The notes below the pieces were generated by a model that saw only the letters and a list, made by a program, of their open reading frames with translations, was not told where the DNA came from and did no database searches. Below, in pieces: positions 58,389 through 64,000 of a stretch of DNA of 64,000 bases. Source of the stretch: an uncultured bacterium (lineage in GTDB: Bacteria > Pseudomonadota > Gammaproteobacteria > Burkholderiales > Burkholderiaceae_C); assembly GCA_903928495.1 (NCBI GenBank), contig CAIYQZ010000060.1, positions 49,165-113,164 of the forward strand, read 5' to 3'. Made by a program: the position numbers and the translations under genes. Each line of letters opens with the position of its first letter. The first letter of the stretch is position 1.

Positions 58389-60110
58389 ATGCACCAGCCC
58401 CACGCCGAGCCCCGGCGCTCCATTTATTACCCCTACCAGGTGTTTGACGCCTGGTTGCCGCCAACCAACCACCACACCGATGCCAGCGCACCGGTGGTGA
58501 TAGCCGGGGCCGGTCCGATTGGCCTGGTCACGGCGCTGGAGCTGGCGCGCCACGGCGTGCGTTGTGTGGTGCTGGAGAGCGAGCGGCAGGTGTCAGAAGG
58601 CAGCCGGGCCATCGTGTTCACCCGCCGGTCGATGGAAATCTTGCAGCAGGTGGGCGTGGCGCAGCGCGTATCGCAAAACGGCTTGCCCTGGCGCTTTGGC
58701 AACTCGTTCTACAAGGGTCAGCGCGTGTTCCGCATGGAAGCACCGCACGACGCAGACGACCGATTTTTCCCCATGATCAACCTGCAACAGCAGTACCTGG
58801 AGGAATACCTGGTGGACGCGGCCAACGCACAGCCGCTGATCGACCTGCGCTGGGGCAACCGCGTGACCGGCCTTGCCCAAACAGCCAGCGGTGCCACGCT
58901 GACTGTGGACACCCCCGCAGGCCCGTACACCCTGCCCACCCAATGGCTGGTGGCAGCCGACGGTGCGCGCTCCGGGCTTCGCAGCCTGCTCGACCTGAAG
59001 CTGGAGGGCAGTTCGTACGAAGGCAAGTTTGTGATTGCCGACATCCGCATCGACCTGCCCCTGCCTACCGAGCGCCTGGCGTTTTTCGACCCCGCCTGGA
59101 ACCCTGGCAACACCGTGCTGATGCACCGCGAGCCGCACGGCATCTGGCGCATTGACTACCAGTTGCCCCCCAACGAAACACCCGAACAGGCGCTGGCCCC
59201 TGAATCGATGGCCAAGCGCATCAACGCGCAACTGGCAGCCATTGGCCACGGGGACACGCCTTGGGAGATGGACTGGAGTTCGGTCTATTCAGCCCGCACC
59301 CTCACCCTGCCCGACTACAGATGTGGCCGTGTGCTGTTTGTGGGCGACGCGGCCCACCTGCTGCCCATTTTTGGCGTGCGCGGGGCGAACACGGGCTTCC
59401 AAGACGCGCAGGCCTTGGCCTGGCGACTGGCCTTTGTGGTCAACGGCACCGCACCCGAGCGCCTGCTGGCCACCTACAGCCAGGAACGCGTGGCAGCGGC
59501 CCGCGAAATCATCGACGAAGCGGGCAAAAGCACCCGCTTCATGACACCACCCACCCGGGGCTTTCGGCTGCTGCGCGACGCGGTGCTGTCGCTCTCACTC
59601 ACCCAGCCGTTTGTGGGGCCGCTGTACCACTGGCGCACTTCTCGGCCGCACGAATACACCCACTCGGCGCTGAACGCCACCGGCGACGACACCCTGCTGT
59701 TCCAGGCCGGGCCGGGCCACGGCGCACCGCCCCAAAACGTGCAACTGGGGCCCGACAACCACCTGCTCGACCATGTGGGCCACCACCTCACGCTGCTGTA
59801 TTTCACGGCAGATGCGGCCTTACCCCAAGGGCTGCAAGCCGAGGTGGCCGCATGGCGCGCACGCGGCGTGCCGCTGAACGTGCTGGCCATCAACGGCAAC
59901 ACCGCCACCCCGGTGGCCGGGGCCGATGCCACCTTGCCCGACGCAGCAGGCCGCGTGCGCCAGCGCTACGGCGTGCGCACCGGCGGTGCGGCTTACCTGC
60001 TGCGCCCCGACCAACACGTGTGCGCCCGCTGGATGGCGCTGGACGCCACCCGCCTGCACGCCGCACTCAAAACCGTCACCGGCCAAGCCACTCCCGGAGC
60101 CCAAGCATGA
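58389..60110 (+). CDS. FAD-dependent aromatic monooxygenase (MhpA-like)
   Basis: A 573-residue class A flavin hydroxylase. The FAD motif VVIAGAGPIGLVTALELARHG, NLQQQYLEEYLVDAA, the WLVAADGARSGLRSLL (DG fingerprint) and GRVLFVGDAAHLLPIFGVRGANTGFQDAQALAWRL (GD motif) are all present. A C-terminal thioredoxin-like domain follows (about 440-573). It resembles 3-(3-hydroxyphenyl)propionate hydroxylase and related phenol hydroxylases; the aromatic substrate is not evident. Its TGA overlaps the ATG of a DUF2783 gene, a partnership I recall for this group. Confidence 0.88.
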   Translation: MHQPHAEPRRSIYYPYQVFDAWLPPTNHHTDASAPVVIAGAGPIGLVTALELARHGVRCVVLESERQVSEGSRAIVFTRRSMEILQQVGVAQRVSQNGLPWRFGNSFYKGQRVFRMEAPHDADDRFFPMINLQQQYLEEYLVDAANAQPLIDLRWGNRVTGLAQTASGATLTVDTPAGPYTLPTQWLVAADGARSGLRSLLDLKLEGSSYEGKFVIADIRIDLPLPTERLAFFDPAWNPGNTVLMHREPHGIWRIDYQLPPNETPEQALAPESMAKRINAQLAAIGHGDTPWEMDWSSVYSARTLTLPDYRCGRVLFVGDAAHLLPIFGVRGANTGFQDAQALAWRLAFVVNGTAPERLLATYSQERVAAAREIIDEAGKSTRFMTPPTRGFRLLRDAVLSLSLTQPFVGPLYHWRTSRPHEYTHSALNATGDDTLLFQAGPGHGAPPQNVQLGPDNHLLDHVGHHLTLLYFTADAALPQGLQAEVAAWRARGVPLNVLAINGNTATPVAGADATLPDAAGRVRQRYGVRTGGAAYLLRPDQHVCARWMALDATRLHAALKTVTGQATPGAQA

Positions 60111-60298
60111 CCACCCCCACACCCCTCACCGTGCCCGGCCTGGAAGACGTGTACGACGCACTGGCCACCGCCATCGACCAGGCAGGCCCCGACAAAACCG
60201 AACTGTTTCTGGTGAAACTGGCGCTGCTGCAAGCCAATGCCGTGGGCGACCCCGCTGTGGTGCGAAAACACATCAACGCAGCGCTGCAAGACCTGTGA
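60107..60298 (+). CDS. DUF2783 family small protein
   Basis: A 63-residue helical protein: VPGLEDVYDALATAIDQAGPDKTELFLVKLALLQANAVGD and VVRKHINAALQDL are the DUF2783 core. Function unknown. It starts inside the stop of the flavin monooxygenase gene (ATGA), implying equal production, and may act as a stability or assembly partner of that enzyme. Confidence 0.88.
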   Translation: MTTPTPLTVPGLEDVYDALATAIDQAGPDKTELFLVKLALLQANAVGDPAVVRKHINAALQDL

Positions 60299-60360
60299 AA
60301 CCCATCTGACCCAAGGGGTGACATGCTTATTTCACATAACAGCTAGAGCCTGCTTTGGCT

Positions 60361-60384
60361 GGCCGCTGGCGGCCTCGAATTCGA
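60361..60384. promoter_or_regulatory. Adjacent palindromes upstream of pobA
   Basis: GGCCGC-TG-GCGGCC (60361-60374) is followed at once by TCGAATTCGA (60375-60384) and then a further ATTCG half (ACAATTCGCG). The block lies about 35-58 bases before the pobA ATG, where an activator or repressor of pobA would bind. No pobR gene is next to it. Confidence 0.45.
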
Positions 60385-60400
60385 CAATTCGCGCTTCTGA

Positions 60401-61621
<1,221 letters not shown>

Positions 61622-61669
61622 AGCAAGTGATTGCGACGGATTGAACCGTCGGCCGTTACAGAACCAGTG

Positions 61670-61960
61670 TCAGATCGCAGAGTGGGTGCGCAGCCACTCT
61701 TTCAAGGCATCGTTCATCCGCGTTTGCCAGCCAACGCCCCCAGCGCGAAACGCGGCCAACACCTCCCGGTCGATGCGTATGGCCACCTGCTCCTTCACAC
61801 CACTGCCTACCGGACGACCCCGCCGCTTGGCAGCGGCGGCCATGCCCGCACGCATTTCATCCTGGGACAAGGGGCGATCGTCTTCGGACACCCCATCCCA
61901 AACGTAATGGTGGTCAGCTGGAATCGCTCGCAAGGCATCCAGAACTTCTGTCCGCGTCAT
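61670..61960 (-). CDS. brnA: BrnA-type antitoxin
   Basis: A 96-residue protein. The C-terminal half, GVKEQVAIRIDREVLAAFRAGGVGWQTRMNDALKEWL, is the ribbon-helix-helix of BrnA-type antitoxins. The N-terminal half (ADHHYVWDGVSEDDRPLSQDEM) should wrap the toxin. The ATG at 61960 begins one base after the toxin stop; the track uses a GTG nine codons upstream (61987). BrnA normally represses the brnTA promoter. Confidence 0.88.
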   Translation of the reverse strand: MTRTEVLDALRAIPADHHYVWDGVSEDDRPLSQDEMRAGMAAAAKRRGRPVGSGVKEQVAIRIDREVLAAFRAGGVGWQTRMNDALKEWLRTHSAI

Positions 61961-61961
61961 G

Positions 61962-62252
61962 TCATTCGTCTTTTTCAAGCCACTCACGGTACACCTCGCA
62001 TTCCTCTCGGCTGGCGGGGCGAAAACTGATCACACGCGCCGCATTGCCACGGCTCGTGTGCACAACCGTCAACACAGCCAGCACATTCAACACATACGAA
62101 AACGACTGCACGCGGTATTCACCGCTCCGCACAACGTCCACATCCAGCCGGTAGACCGAATCCAGCACCCAATGCGCTTGTGCAAAGTCCAGCCCGTGCT
62201 TGACCAAGTTGCTTGCCCGCTTGGCTTCATCCCAGGTCAACTGCGTTTTCAC
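61962..62252 (-). CDS. brnT: BrnT-type ribonuclease toxin
   Basis: A 96-residue toxin: TWDEAKRASNLVKHGLDFAQAHWVLD, then VLAVLTVVHTSRGNAARVISFRPASREECEVYREW, the RelE-like BrnT fold with the R-I-I/V-SxRxA-type end. BrnT is a stress-induced RNase that inhibits translation. The start is a GTG (62252). The toxin gene is first and the antitoxin second, the normal brnT-brnA order. Confidence 0.92.
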   Translation of the reverse strand: MKTQLTWDEAKRASNLVKHGLDFAQAHWVLDSVYRLDVDVVRSGEYRVQSFSYVLNVLAVLTVVHTSRGNAARVISFRPASREECEVYREWLEKDE

Positions 62253-62334
62253 AGAATTATTGTAGATGCGTTTAATGGAAATTCAACCCCACGACTTTTG
62301 TCAAGGTTTTCGGTATGCAGCGTGTTGAATCAGA

Positions 62335-62784
62335 TCATTGCGCTGGCTTGACCATCGGCCAGCCGTTCTTGGCCCAGGTGCTCATGCCGCCGTGCACGTA
62401 GCGCACGTTGGTCCAGCCGGCTTCTTTCATGCTCTGCGCCACCTTGCCGGAGCGGTTTTGCGTGTTGCAAATGAGCAGAACCGGCTGCGCCGGGTCTTTG
62501 GGAATTTCACTCAACCGCTGGTTGAGCTGCGACATGGGCAGCAGCACCGCCCCGCTGGCCACGCCGGTGGCGTGCTCTTTGGGCTCGCGGATGTCAAACA
62601 TCAGCACCTGCTTAGACTCGAACAACTGACGACCCTCTTCAAGGCTCACGCGCAGGGTGTCGGCGTCGGCTGGCGATTCGGAACAACCCGACAGCGCCAA
62701 CACGCTGGCGCAGCAGAGCAGGCTCGTAGTGATCAATCGAGACACAAACCGACGGAACGATGAGGAAGGGCTAAATGGCTTCAT
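62335..62784 (-). CDS. Rhodanese-like lipoprotein
   Basis: A 149-residue exported protein. The signal ends in a lipobox (LLCCASVLALSGCSES), and one rhodanese domain follows: LEEGRQLFESKQVLMFDIREPKEHATGVASGAVLLP and the active-site loop LLICNTQNRSGKVAQ with the catalytic Cys, then VRYVHGGMSTWAKNGWPM. It would act on sulfur compounds in the periplasm, anchored to a membrane. The start at 62784 is preferred over the track's ATG at 62850. Confidence 0.9.
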   Translation of the reverse strand: MKPFSPSSSFRRFVSRLITTSLLCCASVLALSGCSESPADADTLRVSLEEGRQLFESKQVLMFDIREPKEHATGVASGAVLLPMSQLNQRLSEIPKDPAQPVLLICNTQNRSGKVAQSMKEAGWTNVRYVHGGMSTWAKNGWPMVKPAQ

Positions 62785-62942
62785 TGGGAATATGGGTTTG
62801 CAGGTGTTGCTCTTTATTTTTGAATCCGCCAACCTTAACGCACCTATCAACAGCGCAAAGTCGCTTGGCCCCTACATCCAATCGGTCGCGTTCTGTGGGG
62901 TAGAGCAACCACCACGCCAGCACCGTCGGTATCACTTCGCGT

Positions 62943-63815
62943 TTATGAATCAAGACCATTTGCCATCTGTCCCGCACGGCGGGCTATGCAGGTGGCAATG
63001 GTTGCCTTATTGAAGTTCATAGCAACAAAGCTAATTTCTAAAAGCGCCGTTGGTCTTTTTTGTCCAGATTTTTGGCAAGGTAAGCGCTTGTTGTTCAGGC
63101 GATACGTGTTCTGGCCGAGCACATTCCCGGATTGGTGCTTCTCTTTGCGCGTGACCAGCGCCTGCAGCATGGCGGCACGGTCGGTGTACCAGTTGTCGCT
63201 GTAAGTGGGTTGTTTGCTGGTGTCGCCGTACAGGCGGGCGTTCTTATCGGCGTTCCAGTCGGCGTACAGGCTGGGGTGGGCGGTTTGCAGAACGGCGGTG
63301 GCCGCCGCGTTGCTGCCGGTGCTCAGCACCACGGGGCTTAAACCGTGCAGGCTCAGGAAGGCGCCAAAGTCGGCCTTGGCCGTGCTGGCCAGGGCGGCGC
63401 TGGCCACGCTGAGAGTGACGGCGCCGCTGGTGGCCAGTGCTTGGAACGCAACATTGGTGTTGCTCTGCAGCTCATTCAGGCGGCTGTAAAGCGCTTGATC
63501 GTTCCCCGTGGCAAGCAGGGTGGCATTGGCGTTCAAAACCCGGTCCACGCTGTAGATCAGGCTCTCCAGCGCGTTGGCGCTTTGGTTGCTGGCGACCATG
63601 AACATGCGGTTGGCCGTTTGCAGGTAAAGCTGCGGACTCAACTTGCTCAGCATGGCAAACACGGCCAAAGACTGGCTGATGCGGCTGACGGAATGGTTGC
63701 CAAGGCCCGGTGCGGGAGCGGGCTCAATTTCCACGGGAATGGTGGTGCCCAGCTGCGAGCCTGTACCGGCAATCAGCGAAAGCCCTACCGATCCGCGCAA
63801 TCCATGCACTTGCAT
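62943..63815 (-). pseudogene. Truncated N-terminal part of a large secreted-type protein, with a repeat-derived tail
   Basis: A 290-residue frame. The first 230 residues (ISQSLAVFAMLSKLSPQLYLQTANRMFMVASNQSANALESLIYSVDRVLN ... LYADWNADKNARLYGDTSKQPTYSDNWYTDRAAMLQALVTRK) look like the start of a large calcium-binding or toxin-like protein; the YSDNWYTDRAAML segment recalls such proteins. The remaining 60 residues are not similar in style and lie in DNA that carries two repeat-family fragments. I read it as a 3'-truncated gene whose end was replaced. It may still be translated. Confidence 0.55.
63018..63102. repeat. One or two degenerate palindromic repeat fragments in the tail of the truncated gene
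   Basis: The + strand reads CATAGCAACAAAGCTAATTTCTAAAAGCGCCGTTGGTCTTTTTTG, then TTTTTGGCAAGGTAAGCGCTTGTTGTTCAGGCGATAC. Both halves share the TAGC / AAGCGC / TTTTT and TTTTTGGCA / AAGCGCTTG elements of the family. They lie where the ORF loses its protein-like character. Confidence 0.5.
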
Positions 63816-63916
63816 TGATTACACCAGATCGGTCCATGCGCTCGCAGTGTATTGATTTGCAATTTAGTCGGCCACGGATTCAATTTTCGCAGCTATACAA
63901 GAATGTAGGTTTTTAA

Positions 63917-64000
63917 ATGCGTGTAATTACCATTTTAAAGTGCTTTATTATTTTTATTGCATTAGGTTTTATCTACTTAATCCTTCCCAATGAGGACGGA
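63917..64000 (+). CDS. 5' end of an AT-rich gene, membrane-anchored or secreted product
   Basis: An open frame runs to the end of the window: MRVITILKCFIIFIALGFIY then LILPNEDG. It starts with a typical hydrophobic signal or transmembrane segment. The DNA (TTTTATTATTTTTATTGCATTAGG) is far more AT-rich than the rest of the window, and the 100 bases before it are AT-rich too. A weak AGG lies about eight bases upstream of the ATG. Too short to identify; composition suggests recently acquired DNA. Confidence 0.4.
   Translation, partial: MRVITILKCFIIFIALGFIYLILPNEDG

Noticed and set aside
60320-60356. ACAGCTAGAGCCTGCTT upstream of pobA as a repeat copy
   Set aside because: Too short and in the wrong order to support membership.
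61634-61651. CGACGG-ATTGAA-CCGTCG as a pobA terminator
   Set aside because: The stem is only six pairs and no T-tract follows; termination is unproven.

Overview
The window is GC-rich chromosomal DNA from a betaproteobacterium, most likely Burkholderiales and close to Comamonadaceae (Rhodoferax, Polaromonas or Hydrogenophaga relatives). The main reasons are the exbB-exbD-lpxK-trm112-kdsB-adk gene order, two Bug-type (TTT) periplasmic receptors, a protocatechuate 4,5-cleavage (pmd/lig) pathway, a short FimV-like protein, and scattered copies of a short palindromic repeat (TAGCTA ... CATCAAGCGCT ... GAGGCA). All assignments come from reading the sequence and from recalled family knowledge. No database search was run.

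Layout. 1-6.4 kb: partial RDD protein, dgkA, LOG-family protein, PII protein, an asparaginase, glutamine-dependent NAD synthase, a FemAB-like (DUF482) protein and a lysophospholipid acyltransferase. 6.4-9.7 kb: a coupled operon of small membrane protein, TPR protein, DUF4212 subunit and sodium:solute symporter. 9.9-14 kb: clpA, clpS, a DUF192 protein and sodB. 14-19.8 kb: xseA, then the exbBD/lpxK/kdsB/adk envelope cluster. 19.9-23.2 kb: a second asparaginase divergent from lexA (two tandem LexA boxes between them), a small hypothetical and a 2-hydroxyacid dehydrogenase. 23.2-30.4 kb: FimV-like protein, 3-hydroxyacyl-CoA dehydrogenase, Crp/Fnr regulator, and a kinase/acyl-CoA dehydrogenase pair resembling LvaA/LvaC. 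30.5-34 kb: a Cpx-like two-component system with a CpxP/Spy-like protein and two small companions. 34-37.6 kb: amino-acid oxidoreductase, an orphan hypothetical, a DMT exporter and aroQ.

37.7-42 kb and 52.3-56.9 kb hold the two halves of the protocatechuate 4,5-cleavage pathway. Half one runs ligI, ligA, a Bug receptor, ligB, ligC. Half two runs a ModA-like protein, ligJ, ligK and a second Bug receptor, divergent from a LysR regulator. Together with pobA at 60.4 kb they would take 4-hydroxybenzoate through protocatechuate to pyruvate and oxaloacetate. The genes between the halves are unrelated: a PvdQ-like acylase lipoprotein, a PHB-depolymerase-type esterase, a stress cassette (Lmo0937, CsbD, PRC-barrel, DUF2789, a collagen-like lipoprotein, a ferritin-like protein), an Mla-type lipid transporter, and a glycine-zipper/haloperoxidase fusion.

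57-64 kb: GST, a LuxR-like protein that has lost most of its HTH, a flavin monooxygenase with a DUF2783 partner, pobA, a BrnT/BrnA toxin-antitoxin pair, a rhodanese lipoprotein, and a decayed or truncated large-protein remnant next to an AT-rich partial ORF at the right edge.

Most unusual signal: at least five protein genes (nadE, the DUF482 gene, xseA, lpxK, ligB) appear to carry the palindromic repeat in frame inside their coding sequence, in either orientation and in different reading frames. This is reminiscent of Rickettsia palindromic elements.
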